8,720 nt of DNA, taken from Bacteroidales bacterium. Lineage in GTDB: Bacteria; Bacteroidota; Bacteroidia; Bacteroidales; VadinHA17. Where the stretch lies: contig JALOMK010000071.1 in assembly GCA_025455505.1 (NCBI GenBank), positions 1 through 8,720 on the forward strand. The letters run 5' to 3'. Made by a program: the position numbers and the translations under genes. Below are positions 1 through 6,562 of this stretch, piece by piece (position 1 is the first letter of the stretch; the number at the start of each line of letters is the position of its first letter). The notes beneath the pieces were generated by a model. The model made no database searches. It was not told the origin of the DNA and worked only from the letters and a program-made list of their open reading frames with translations.

Positions 1-122
1 TATTTTACCTTCTTCAGAATTTGGATTGTTGTATTTCTGCTCTAAATAAGTAGTGCGTTCTACTTCATCAATTAAGCGGTCCAACTCTTTAAAATAACTA
101 TTGTCTGGCACTAACCACAACA
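1..122 (-). other. A+T-rich segment foreign to the adjacent gene; fragment of an unidentified reading frame
   Basis: This stretch is about one third G+C, clearly lower than the roughly balanced composition to its right. Of the six frames, only one minus-strand frame stays open across the whole segment and off the left edge. Its translation looks protein-like and includes [20 protein letters not shown] followed by VERTTYLEQKYNN. This frame differs from that of the UDP-glucuronate decarboxylase gene, which stops at 111-113 soon after its family identity ends. I do not recognise the protein. The simplest reading is that an unrelated coding sequence has been joined here, either by rearrangement or by misassembly at a contig end. 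No start codon for this frame can be assigned, because the part to the right of the junction belongs to another gene. Confidence 0.4.
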
Positions 123-395
123 AGTCTTTATCGTTTTGATGCCGTTGTACTGGTAATGGACAGGCGAGGCGGGGCACGCAAGATTGTATATCTCATCGGT
201 CTCGACGAAAAGAGGCATTGTTACATCATGCCTTATTAGTTCGAAGTAGGGATTGCCGAGGAGGTGAACTATATTCATCTTCGATCCTGTGAAGTAATTG
301 TCCATGCATATTACTTCGTTCCCGAGATCGAGCAGCCTTTCGCAGAGGTGCGATCCGATGAAGCCGGCGCCGCCGGTGACAAGGATGCGTTTCAT
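111..395 (-). CDS. UDP-glucuronate decarboxylase (UDP-xylose synthase), N-terminal fragment, broken at its 3' side
   Basis: The protein is an extended short-chain dehydrogenase/reductase that would convert UDP-glucuronate to UDP-xylose for cell-surface glycans in the cytoplasm. The start gives the NAD-binding TGGAGFIGS loop (residues 7-15), D32 at the end of beta-2 for the NAD ribose, the family stretch DNYFTGSK (32-39) and the hallmark [14 protein letters not shown] (71-84). Family members are about 310 residues long. Here only about 91 codons match, ending in IKTIKT near position 123, followed by three unrelated residues and a stop. The Rossmann domain is incomplete and the catalytic YxxxK pair is absent, so the fragment cannot be active. 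One residue before the break is also odd: the usual proline after YQYN is glycine. The gene starts 54 nt after the ileS stop on the same strand with no promoter element in between, so co-transcription with ileS is likely. The break may be a rearrangement or an assembly artefact. Confidence 0.85.
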   Translation of the reverse strand: MKRILVTGGAGFIGSHLCERLLDLGNEVICMDNYFTGSKMNIVHLLGNPYFELIRHDVTMPLFVETDEIYNLACPASPVHYQYNGIKTIKTCCG

Positions 396-449
396 ATCTA
401 TATGTGTTTATTCGCAGGCCTGTCCCGCAACGCTGCAGGAAGCCCGTGA

Positions 450-3400
450 TCAGTTGCTGTTCTTCGTGATGGAAACCTTTACAATAACGTCGTCTATTTC
501 GACATCAAGGGCCCCGGCATCATTCACTGAGACTGACAGGCCTACCGAGGTGGCCAGCGTCTGCGACCCTATGTATCCCGAATGACGTTTCACTGCCTCC
601 CTCACAAATTCCTTGTCTTCAATGAGCACAGAGATCTTGTCGGTGACATCAAAGCCGAATTCCTTCCTTATGTTCTGTATCCTGTTCACAAACTCGCGGG
701 CAATGCCTTCATAGCGCAGCTCATCCGACACTGTGACGTCGAGGGCAACGGTAAGCCTGCCTTCATTTGCAACCTGCCAGCCCGGTATGTCCTCGGAGAT
801 TATCTCAACATCGGCGAGCGAAAGCGCCACTTCCTCTCCTCCAAGCATCATACTGTGGGTTCCCGAGGCTTCAAATGCCGAGATGTCGGCCGGACTGAGG
901 GCCGTCACTGCATTTGTGATGTCCTTCATGAGTTTCCCGTAACGCGGTCCCAGCTTCTTGAAGTCGGGCTTTATCTTCTTCACGAGCACAGAGGATGTGT
1001 CGTCGATATATTCAACTTCCTTAACGTTTACTTCAGCGAGGACGAGGTCCCTCACGGCCTCGAACTTCCTGCGGAAGAAAGCGTCAGGTACCGGGACCAT
1101 TATCCTGGCAAGGGGCTGGCGCACTTTTATGCTTACCTTTCTCCTGAGCCCGAGTATCATCGACGATATTTTCTGGGCTATCTCCATGCGCTCCTCAAGG
1201 TCGCTGTCGATCAGCGATTCATCGAAGGAGGGGAAGATTGCAAGGTGAACCGAATCCTCCTTTATTTTCCCCGTAACCGAGTTGAGGTCGGTATAGAGCC
1301 TTTCCATGTAGAAGGGCGCTATCGGGGCTGCAAGGCGGCTCACTGTGAGAAGACAGGTATAGAGAGTCTGGTAGGCAGCAATCTTGTCGCTGTCGTAGTC
1401 GCCTCCCCAGTAACGCTTCCTGTTGAGCCTTACATACCAGTTGCTGAGGTTCTCGGTTACAAAGTCCTGTATGGCTCTTCCGGCTCGTGTAAGGTCATAG
1501 TCCTCATAGCATTTCCCGACTTCCTTCACGAGCGAGTTGAGGAGAGAGATTATCCACCTGTCTATTTCAGGCCTCTGGATTACGGGAATTTCCTCTTCTG
1601 CATGCCGGAAGTTGTCGACGTTTGCATAGAGGGCGAAAAAGGAGTATGTATTGTAAAGCGTACCGAAGAATTTCCTCTTCACCTCGTCCACGCCCGAAAT
1701 GTCGAATTTAAGATTGTCCCATGGCTGTGCGTTTGTTATCATGTACCACCTTAGCGGGTCCGATCCGTATTCTTCAATTGTCCTGAAGGGGTCGACGGCG
1801 TTGCCGAGGCGTTTCGACATCTTGTTGCCGTTCCTGTCGAGCACAAGCCCGTTCGATATAATGTTTTTGAAGGCAACTGAGTCTGATATCATTGTGGCTA
1901 TGGCGTGAAGCGTGAAGAACCAGCCTCTTGTCTGGTCTACGCCTTCAGCTATGTAGTCTGCTGGAAACATCGTGCCGAAGTTCTCCCTGTTCTCGAAAGG
2001 GTAATGAGCCTGTGCGTAAGGCATGGCGCCGGAGTCGAACCACACGTCGATGAGGTCGGGTTCGCGGTACATCCTTGCCCCGCTGGCGCTTACAAGTATT
2101 ATGTCGTCGACAAAGGGCCTGTGCAGGTCGAACTTTTCGTAGTTTTCCTGCGAGTTGTCGCCTTCGGTGAAGCTGCCGAGCGGGTTCGACTTCATGAAGC
2201 CCGCCTTCACCGATTTTTCAATCTCGGCTTTCAGCTCAGTCACCGATCCTATGCACTTTTCTTCTTTCCTGTCCTCGGTGAGCCAGATCGGGAGGGGAGT
2301 GCCCCAGTACCTCGACCTCGAAAGGTTCCAGTCGACGAGGTTCTCGAGCCATTTCCCGAAGCGGCCTGTGCCTGTCGACTGAGGTTTCCAGTTTATCGTG
2401 TTGTTCAGTTCTATCAACCTGTCGCGGACTGCCGTTGTGCGGATGAACCACGCGTCGAGCGGGTAATAGAGCACCGGCTTGTCGGTGCGCCAGCAGTGCG
2501 GGTAGCTGTGGACATGCTTTTCGATACGGAAGGCCTTGCCCTGCTGCTTGAGCATGACTGCTATGTCGACATCGAGAGTATCAGTGGAATCCGCGAGTGC
2601 GGGATCATATTCATTTTTTACTGCCCGTCCTTCGAAACCCTTATATGTATGAAGGTTTACATTGCTTTTCACAAAGCCAGGATCGAGGTCGGCGACGGGG
2701 ACCATGAATCCGCGGCGGTCGACAAGCGGTCCTGTGGAACCGTCATTTCTCTTTACGAGGAGGGCAGGCACGCCATTGTCCCTTGCAACGCGGTAGTCGT
2801 CGGCGCCGAAGGTAGGAGCTATATGAACAATGCCTGTACCGTCTTCTGTTGTCACAAAGTCGCCGGTGAGGACCCTGAAGGCGCCCAAGCCGGGATTTAC
2901 CCAGTCGATGAGCTGTTCGTATTCAATACCCTCGAGGTCCGACCCCTGGCATTCAGAAAGCACCCTGTATGGGATTTTCTTTTCGCCCTGCCTGTATTCC
3001 TCGAAGGGGAGGTCTGCATTTGCTTCCGGGAACATTGAATGCAGCAGTTCCTTTGCCAGGACTACTGTAATCGGCTCTCCGGTATAGGGATTGAAGCTCC
3101 TGACGCGTACGTATGTTATTGTGCTTCCCACTGCAAGGGCCGTATTTGAAGGAAGCGTCCATGGAGTTGTGGTCCATGCCATTATGTGAACCTTGTCTGT
3201 GTCGGTGCCGTTGAAGAGGAATTCAGAGCGGCTGTTCCGTGTCACTTTAAAGAGTGCCACGCAGGTTGTGTCCCTCACGTCCCTGTAGCAACCCGGCAGG
3301 TTGAGCTCATGCGAGCTGAGGCCTGTGCCTGCGGCGGGTGAGAAAGGCTGAATTGTGTAGCCCTGGTATAGAAAACCCTTCTCATACAGCTGTTTCAGCA

Positions 3401-3890
3401 AATACCACAGTGTTTCTATGTACCTGTTGTCGTATGTCACATAGGGATCGTCCATGTTGACCCAGTATCCCATTTTGCGCGTAAGGTCTTCCCACAGGTC
3501 GGTGTATTTCATCACGTCTGTGCGGCACTCCCTGTTGAATTCCTCTATTGAGATCTTGCTGCCTATGTCTTCTTTTGTAATGCCGAGCGCTTTTTCAACC
3601 TGAAGTTCGACCGGCAGGCCGTGGGTATCCCATCCTGCTTTTCTTTTCACAAGATAGCCCGACTGGGTTTTAAAGCGGCACACTGCATCCTTGATTGTAC
3701 GGGCCATCACATGATGGATCCCGGGAATGCCGTTTGCCGAGGGAGGGCCCTCGTAGAACACAAATTCACCTTTCCCGTTCAGCTCCCTTACACTCCTTTT
3801 AAAAGTGTCGTGCTCATCCCATAATTTCAGGATATCCCTGTTCACCTGCGAAAGGTCGAGACCCTTATATTCAGGAAACCTTTTTCCCAT
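450..3890 (-). CDS. ileS: Isoleucyl-tRNA synthetase, long type 2 form with GIHH signature
   Basis: The enzyme charges tRNA-Ile with isoleucine in the cytoplasm. It has 1146 residues, longer than the roughly 940 of E. coli IleRS and typical of the eukaryote-like type 2 enzymes. The Rossmann core begins at YEGPPSANG (46-54), followed by G57-I58-H59-H60 where most class I enzymes have HIGH. The CP1 editing domain shows TTPWTLPSN (241-249) and GTGIVHIAPTFGADDY (351-366). The second half of the core has WFDSGAMPYAQ (617-627), GVDQTRGWFFT (650-660) and the KMSKS loop as KMSKR (690-694). The anticodon-binding helical domain follows (about 770-890). The long C-terminal extension includes DELRYEGIAREFVNR (1056-1070) and has no bacterial-type C-terminal zinc finger. 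The start at 3890 is supported by family alignment (RFPEYKGLDL) and a -7 element 42 nt upstream. Only a weak ribosome-binding site is visible, as is usual in Bacteroidota. The gene is intact, and the UXS fragment lies downstream in the same direction. Confidence 0.97.
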   Translation of the reverse strand: MGKRFPEYKGLDLSQVNRDILKLWDEHDTFKRSVRELNGKGEFVFYEGPPSANGIPGIHHVMARTIKDAVCRFKTQSGYLVKRKAGWDTHGLPVELQVEKALGITKEDIGSKISIEEFNRECRTDVMKYTDLWEDLTRKMGYWVNMDDPYVTYDNRYIETLWYLLKQLYEKGFLYQGYTIQPFSPAAGTGLSSHELNLPGCYRDVRDTTCVALFKVTRNSRSEFLFNGTDTDKVHIMAWTTTPWTLPSNTALAVGSTITYVRVRSFNPYTGEPITVVLAKELLHSMFPEANADLPFEEYRQGEKKIPYRVLSECQGSDLEGIEYEQLIDWVNPGLGAFRVLTGDFVTTEDGTGIVHIAPTFGADDYRVARDNGVPALLVKRNDGSTGPLVDRRGFMVPVADLDPGFVKSNVNLHTYKGFEGRAVKNEYDPALADSTDTLDVDIAVMLKQQGKAFRIEKHVHSYPHCWRTDKPVLYYPLDAWFIRTTAVRDRLIELNNTINWKPQSTGTGRFGKWLENLVDWNLSRSRYWGTPLPIWLTEDRKEEKCIGSVTELKAEIEKSVKAGFMKSNPLGSFTEGDNSQENYEKFDLHRPFVDDIILVSASGARMYREPDLIDVWFDSGAMPYAQAHYPFENRENFGTMFPADYIAEGVDQTRGWFFTLHAIATMISDSVAFKNIISNGLVLDRNGNKMSKRLGNAVDPFRTIEEYGSDPLRWYMITNAQPWDNLKFDISGVDEVKRKFFGTLYNTYSFFALYANVDNFRHAEEEIPVIQRPEIDRWIISLLNSLVKEVGKCYEDYDLTRAGRAIQDFVTENLSNWYVRLNRKRYWGGDYDSDKIAAYQTLYTCLLTVSRLAAPIAPFYMERLYTDLNSVTGKIKEDSVHLAIFPSFDESLIDSDLEERMEIAQKISSMILGLRRKVSIKVRQPLARIMVPVPDAFFRRKFEAVRDLVLAEVNVKEVEYIDDTSSVLVKKIKPDFKKLGPRYGKLMKDITNAVTALSPADISAFEASGTHSMMLGGEEVALSLADVEIISEDIPGWQVANEGRLTVALDVTVSDELRYEGIAREFVNRIQNIRKEFGFDVTDKISVLIEDKEFVREAVKRHSGYIGSQTLATSVGLSVSVNDAGALDVEIDDVIVKVSITKNSN

Positions 3891-3931
3891 TGCGCCAGAT
3901 AGTTAAAATCAACCTTTTTTGAAATTTCGCA

Positions 3932-3939
3932 CAAAGATA
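3932..3939 (-). promoter_or_regulatory. Bacteroidota-type -7 promoter element of ileS
   Basis: On the minus strand this reads TATCTTTG, an exact match to the Bacteroidota -7 consensus TAnnTTTG. It lies 42 nt upstream of the ileS ATG, giving an inferred leader of about 35-40 nt. No clear TTG -33 element sits 19-20 nt further upstream, so the assignment rests on the -7 box and its position. Confidence 0.55.
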
Positions 3940-4140
3940 GCAATTCTCAGTTGAAATGAGGTCAGTGATTTTTGACACTCCTTCGCGGCCTTGTTGTCCG
4001 AAACAACAAATACATATCCATCGACATATTTTGCCATAGCGATTTTTTCCTTTCATAAATTTTAGCAATTGCCGATAAATAGTGTTCGGGTTGAACCTGT
4101 AATCAGTTATGGGTCATGCGGCACAAACCTTCGAGACAAT

Positions 4141-4171
4141 TTGTTTGTTGAATTCATAATACTTATCTTTG
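4141..4171 (+). promoter_or_regulatory. Promoter of the higBA-like operon
   Basis: TATCTTTG at 4164-4171 matches the TAnnTTTG -7 consensus exactly. TTG at 4141-4143 lies 20 nt upstream, the spacing expected of a Bacteroidota -33 element. The toxin ATG is at 4195, so the leader would be about 15-20 nt long and would consist almost wholly of the GTAAC repeat cluster. Confidence 0.6.
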
Positions 4172-4173
4172 TC

Positions 4174-4194
4174 GTTAGTAACGCGTAACGTAAC
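4174..4194 (+). promoter_or_regulatory. Putative operator: GTTA-G-TAAC palindrome and three GTAAC repeats
   Basis: Directly after the -7 box lies GTTAGTAAC (4174-4182), an inverted repeat with one central base. GTAAC occurs at 4178-4182, 4185-4189 and 4190-4194, the last copy touching the toxin ATG. HigA-type antitoxins are known to bind short palindromes over their own promoter, so this is the natural place for autorepression. That it is the operator is inferred from position and symmetry only. Confidence 0.4.
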
Positions 4195-4479
4195 ATGATT
4201 ATCTCCTTTGGATCAAAAGAGACTGAAAAGATATGGAAGGGCGACAGAGTTAAAAACCTGCCGCATGACATACAACAACTTGGAAGGCGAAAATTAAGAA
4301 TGCTGAACAACTCTCAGAATCTTATGGACTTAAGAATTCCTCCTTCCAATAAACCGGAAAAGCTCTCTGGCAGAATGAGTGAATTTTACAGCATAAGGAT
4401 TAATGATCAATGGAGATTGGTTTTCAAATGGGAAGATGGCAATGCAAGCGAAGTAACAATTATTGACTATCATAAATAA
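4195..4479 (+). CDS. higB: HigB-type toxin of the RelE/ParE superfamily (plasmid killer family)
   Basis: This 94-residue protein has the length and layout of HigB mRNA interferases, which cleave mRNA on the ribosome when the antitoxin is lost. It shows the family order: an N-terminal strand MIISFGSKETEKIW, a basic helical part (residues 14-40), then LRIPPSNKPEKLSG (46-59) and the strands YSIRINDQWRLVF (65-77) with R68 and R74, ending in IIDYH with H92 near the C-terminus. The basic residues and terminal histidine fit the catalytic and RNA-contacting positions of the family. The start at 4195 sits just after a matching promoter. The gene precedes its antitoxin by 5 nt, the toxin-first order characteristic of higBA. 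The pair is A+T-richer than the genes around it, which suggests acquisition by transfer. Whether the toxin is active cannot be told from sequence. Confidence 0.88.
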   Translation: MIISFGSKETEKIWKGDRVKNLPHDIQQLGRRKLRMLNNSQNLMDLRIPPSNKPEKLSGRMSEFYSIRINDQWRLVFKWEDGNASEVTIIDYHK

Positions 4480-4484
4480 AGCAT

Positions 4485-4784
4485 ATGGAAAGATTAACAA
4501 ATATTCACCCCGGGGAGGTTCTTCTCGAAGAATTCCTTAAACCGCTGAATATATCTGCCTACAGACTCTCCAAGGAAATAGGAATTCCCCAGACAAGAAC
4601 TTCTGAAATAATCAAAGGAAACAGGAGCATCACGGCAGATACAGCTCTGAGACTGAGCTACTATTTTGGAAACTCTGCAAAATTCTGGCTGGGACTGCAG
4701 AATGACTATGACCTTGAAGAACAGGAAAAGATCAAAGCCAAAGAATTAAAAAGAATAAAAAGAATCGGGGAACCTGCTGCCTAG
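4485..4784 (+). CDS. higA: HigA-type antitoxin, XRE-family helix-turn-helix
   Basis: The 99-residue protein belongs to the HigA/VapI addiction-module antidote family. It opens with the family phrase IHPGEVLLEEFLKPLNIS (7-24) and continues with a helix-turn-helix at about 24-46 (AYRLSKEIGIPQTRTSEIIKG). Next come RSITADTALRLSYYFGNSAK (47-66) and FWLGLQNDYDL, standard in this family. The C-terminus is a charged helix rich in K and E (about 77-95). It should bind and neutralise HigB and repress the operon through sites over the promoter. The ATG lies 5 nt after the toxin stop, so the two are translated from one message and probably coupled. Nothing resembling a strong terminator follows before the sirtuin gene 57 nt downstream, so some read-through is possible. 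Confidence 0.92.
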   Translation: MERLTNIHPGEVLLEEFLKPLNISAYRLSKEIGIPQTRTSEIIKGNRSITADTALRLSYYFGNSAKFWLGLQNDYDLEEQEKIKAKELKRIKRIGEPAA

Positions 4785-4841
4785 ACAATAAAACAAATTA
4801 TTATGTAATCTGGTCTGGAAGAAAACTGAAACACTGTTACT

Positions 4842-5531
4842 ATGAAGAAACTGGTTGTACTAACGGGCGCCGGCATGAGTGCCGAGAGCGGCATAAGAAC
4901 TTTCCGCGACAGCGGTGGCCTCTGGGAGGAACATGACGTCACGGAAGTGGCCACGCCTATGGCATGGGCAAAGAACAGGGAGCTTGTACTCAGGTTTTAC
5001 AACGAACGGCGGAGACAGCTGGCCGGAAGCAGTCCCAATGCCGGGCACCTTGGACTGGTGAAGCTTGAAGAGCATTTCGAGGTCATCATAATTACGCAGA
5101 ATGTCGACAACCTCCATGAGAGGGCAGGGAGTACAAAAGTGCTTCACCTGCACGGAGAACTCACAAAAGCAAGGAGCACCGCCGACCCCTCGCTCATCTA
5201 TGACATAGGTTACAACGACATACGCGAGGGCGACAAATGCGAAAAGGGCAGCCAGCTGAGACCGCACATTGTGTGGTTCGGAGAGGCGGTGCCGATGATG
5301 GACATTGCCGCCAGGATAGCTTCACAGGCCGATATCTTAGTCGTAATAGGCACTTCAATGAACGTTTATCCTGCTGCGGGACTTGTACACTATGCCCCGG
5401 AACACACCCCGCTGTGGCTCATCGATCCAAATGATGTGGAAATCCTGGCTGCCGGCACTGTAAATATTATAAAGGAAAAAGCCTCTGCGGGGGTTGAGAT
5501 CCTGGCGCGGAAGCTGCTGCAGGAAAATTAG
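4842..5531 (+). CDS. cobB: NAD-dependent protein deacylase, zinc-less class III sirtuin
   Basis: This 229-residue Sir2-family enzyme uses NAD+ to remove acyl groups from lysines, releasing nicotinamide and O-acyl-ADP-ribose. Visible motifs are the NAD loop GAGMSAESGI (9-18), FRDSGGLW (21-28), TQNVDNLH (85-92), the catalytic histidine H104 in LHLHGEL, RPHIVWFGE (140-148) and GTSMNVYPAAG (170-180). Y53 and R56 form the Y-x-x-R pair that marks SIRT5/CobB-like enzymes able to remove succinyl and malonyl groups. The zinc-ribbon segment (108-139) contains only C133, so the usual four-cysteine zinc site is missing. Bacteroidota relatives share this, as far as I recall. The start at 4842 gives the expected KKLVVLTGAG opening. 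The ubiX start follows 28 nt after the stop. The symbol is by family resemblance, and acyl preference is inferred. Confidence 0.93.
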   Translation: MKKLVVLTGAGMSAESGIRTFRDSGGLWEEHDVTEVATPMAWAKNRELVLRFYNERRRQLAGSSPNAGHLGLVKLEEHFEVIIITQNVDNLHERAGSTKVLHLHGELTKARSTADPSLIYDIGYNDIREGDKCEKGSQLRPHIVWFGEAVPMMDIAARIASQADILVVIGTSMNVYPAAGLVHYAPEHTPLWLIDPNDVEILAAGTVNIIKEKASAGVEILARKLLQEN

Positions 5532-5532
5532 C

Positions 5533-5540
5533 TACATTTG
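5533..5540 (+). promoter_or_regulatory. Possible -7 promoter element for ubiX
   Basis: TACATTTG matches TAnnTTTG and begins immediately after the sirtuin stop codon, 19 nt before the ubiX ATG. No TTG is present at the expected -33 spacing. It may give ubiX its own transcript in addition to read-through from the sirtuin gene. Confidence 0.4.
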
Positions 5541-5559
5541 CAGCTCACAGCAAAACGAA

Positions 5560-6138
5560 ATGAAGCAGCACGAAAACAGGAAGATAGTTCTGGCCATTAC
5601 AGGGGCAAGCGGGTCGCTCTATGCCAGGCTGCTACTCGACAGGCTCAGCACCATAGAAAACGGTCCGTCTGAAATAGCAGTGGTCTTTTCAGACACTGCA
5701 AAAGAGATCTGGAAGGCAGAAACGGGCTCTGAATTCGTTGCAACAGGTCCTGCGAAGGTTTACAGCAACAAGTCTTTTTATGCGCCGTTCGCATCGGGCT
5801 CTTCAAGTTTCGACACAATGATTATATGCCCGGCATCGATGGGGACACTTGGTCGCATTGCAAACGGCACATCCGATGACCTTACCGCCCGGGCTGCCGA
5901 CGTAATGCTGAAGGAGAGGAGACGGCTCATCCTCGTGCCCCGCGAAGCGCCCTACAGCCTTGTGCATATACGGAACATGGAAACCCTTACGCTTGCCGGC
6001 GCTGTGATCTGCCCGGCATCGCCGTCCTTTTACAGCAAGCCCTCCACGATCGAAGAACTTGCCCTCACAATAGTCGACAGGATAATCGACCTTGCAGGCT
6101 TCAGTAACAACACTTACCGCTGGATGGAGAATGCCTGA
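5560..6138 (+). CDS. ubiX: Flavin prenyltransferase UbiX
   Basis: UbiX joins a dimethylallyl group from dimethylallyl (mono)phosphate to reduced FMN, making prenylated FMN, the cofactor of UbiD-type decarboxylases. I chose the ATG at 5560, which gives 192 residues and the opening KIVLAITGASGSLYARLLL. An in-frame upstream ATG at 5494 would add 22 unlikely residues and overlap the sirtuin gene. Family motifs appear in order: GASG (15-18) in the first Rossmann loop, CPASMGTLGRIANGTSDDL (90-108), RAADVMLKERRRLILVPREA (111-130), HIRNM (136-140), and CPASPSFYSKPSTIEEL (151-167) near the C-terminus. The length agrees with E. coli UbiX (about 189 residues). The gene overlaps the following YhbP-like gene by 8 nt, suggesting translational coupling. 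No UbiD partner lies in the window. In Bacteroidota the pathway is more likely menaquinone or aromatic-acid decarboxylation than ubiquinone, but this is inference. Confidence 0.95.
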   Translation: MKQHENRKIVLAITGASGSLYARLLLDRLSTIENGPSEIAVVFSDTAKEIWKAETGSEFVATGPAKVYSNKSFYAPFASGSSSFDTMIICPASMGTLGRIANGTSDDLTARAADVMLKERRRLILVPREAPYSLVHIRNMETLTLAGAVICPASPSFYSKPSTIEELALTIVDRIIDLAGFSNNTYRWMENA

Positions 6139-6553
6139 CAAAAGAATTACACGGTTTTTCAGGAAACATCATGTGCTGACAATAGCTACCTGCTCAGGAC
6201 ATGAGCCATGGTGTGCTAATTGCTTCTACGTTTATCTTGAAGAGGAGAACATCCTTGTTTTCACAACTGACCCTTCAACGCGCCATGGAAAGGAATTCCT
6301 TGAGAACAACCTTGTCGCCGGCTCGGTGGTCCTCGAAACTTTCATTGTCGGCAGGATAAGGGGCATTCAGTTCCGGGGCATTGTCTCGGAACCGGAAGGC
6401 GACCTGCTTGACAGGGCAAAACGAGCCTACCTGCTTCGCTTCCCTGTGGCGGCTCTGATGGATACGCATCTCTGGATAGTGAAACTCACGTATATTAAAA
6501 TGACCGACAACAGGCTGGGATTCGGGAAAAAACTGGTCTGGTCCGACCAATAA
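6131..6553 (+). CDS. YhbP/UPF0306-family protein, split-barrel flavin-binding fold
   Basis: The 140-residue product resembles E. coli YhbP throughout. Shared features are an N-terminal helix followed by HHVLTIATCSG, the segment EPWCANCFYVYLEEE (25-39), TRHGKEF (50-56), the core GRIRGIQFRGIV (74-85), the helix RAKRAYLLRFPVA (95-107) and the C-terminal TDNRLGFGKKLVW (125-137). YhbP belongs to the pyridoxamine-5'-phosphate-oxidase-like split beta-barrel clan, many members of which bind FMN. Its own reaction is not known to me. The ATG at 6131 gives the family-length protein and lies inside the last codons of ubiX (8-nt overlap); an in-frame ATG at 6092 would add 13 residues deep inside ubiX. In E. 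coli, yhbP lies near yhbT, yhbU and yhbV, now tied to quinone synthesis as ubiT, ubiU and ubiV. That makes the coupling to ubiX here suggestive of a shared flavin- or quinone-related role. Confidence 0.85.
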   Translation: MPDKRITRFFRKHHVLTIATCSGHEPWCANCFYVYLEEENILVFTTDPSTRHGKEFLENNLVAGSVVLETFIVGRIRGIQFRGIVSEPEGDLLDRAKRAYLLRFPVAALMDTHLWIVKLTYIKMTDNRLGFGKKLVWSDQ

Positions 6554-6562
6554 AGTTTTGCC

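Larger units (their letters stand above)
3891..4194. other. Divergent intergenic region between ileS and higB
   Basis: These 304 bp hold the ileS -7 element (3932-3939, minus) and the higB promoter and repeat cluster (4141-4194, plus). Between them is a perfect 7-bp inverted repeat, TTGTTGT (3991-3997) and ACAACAA (4003-4009), around the 5-nt loop CCGAA. It has no T-tract on either side, so it is a poor terminator candidate and could be a protein-binding site. A 65-codon minus-strand frame (3871-4068) covers the ileS -7 element, is cysteine-rich and resembles nothing I know, so I do not call it a gene. I see no tRNA, riboswitch or T-box leader. The ileS leader inferred from its promoter is too short for a T-box. 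Confidence 0.5.

Noticed and set aside
582..1754. Plus-strand 390-codon open frame opposite ileS
   Set aside because: It lies wholly antisense to the conserved ileS coding sequence. Its translation has no recognisable motif, and long antisense frames are expected opposite a gene of this composition.
1905..3038. Plus-strand 377-codon open frame opposite ileS
   Set aside because: It is also antisense to intact ileS motifs, with no domain, promoter box or plausible ribosome-binding site.
3871..4068. Minus-strand 65-codon frame upstream of ileS
   Set aside because: It overlaps the ileS start and the ileS -7 promoter element, is cysteine-rich and resembles no family I know.
4860..5267. Minus-strand 135-codon frame opposite the sirtuin gene
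   Set aside because: It is a shadow of the sirtuin gene, whose motifs are all present on the plus strand.
4195..5531. Defence island combining the toxin-antitoxin pair and a Sir2 protein
   Set aside because: Defence-associated Sir2 domains are usually fused or paired with Argonaute, HerA or other effectors. This is a compact stand-alone deacylase with classical deacylase motifs beside an ordinary higBA pair.
5494..5559. Longer ubiX start at 5494
   Set aside because: It adds 22 residues inside the sirtuin gene that do not resemble UbiX; the ATG at 5560 gives the family length.
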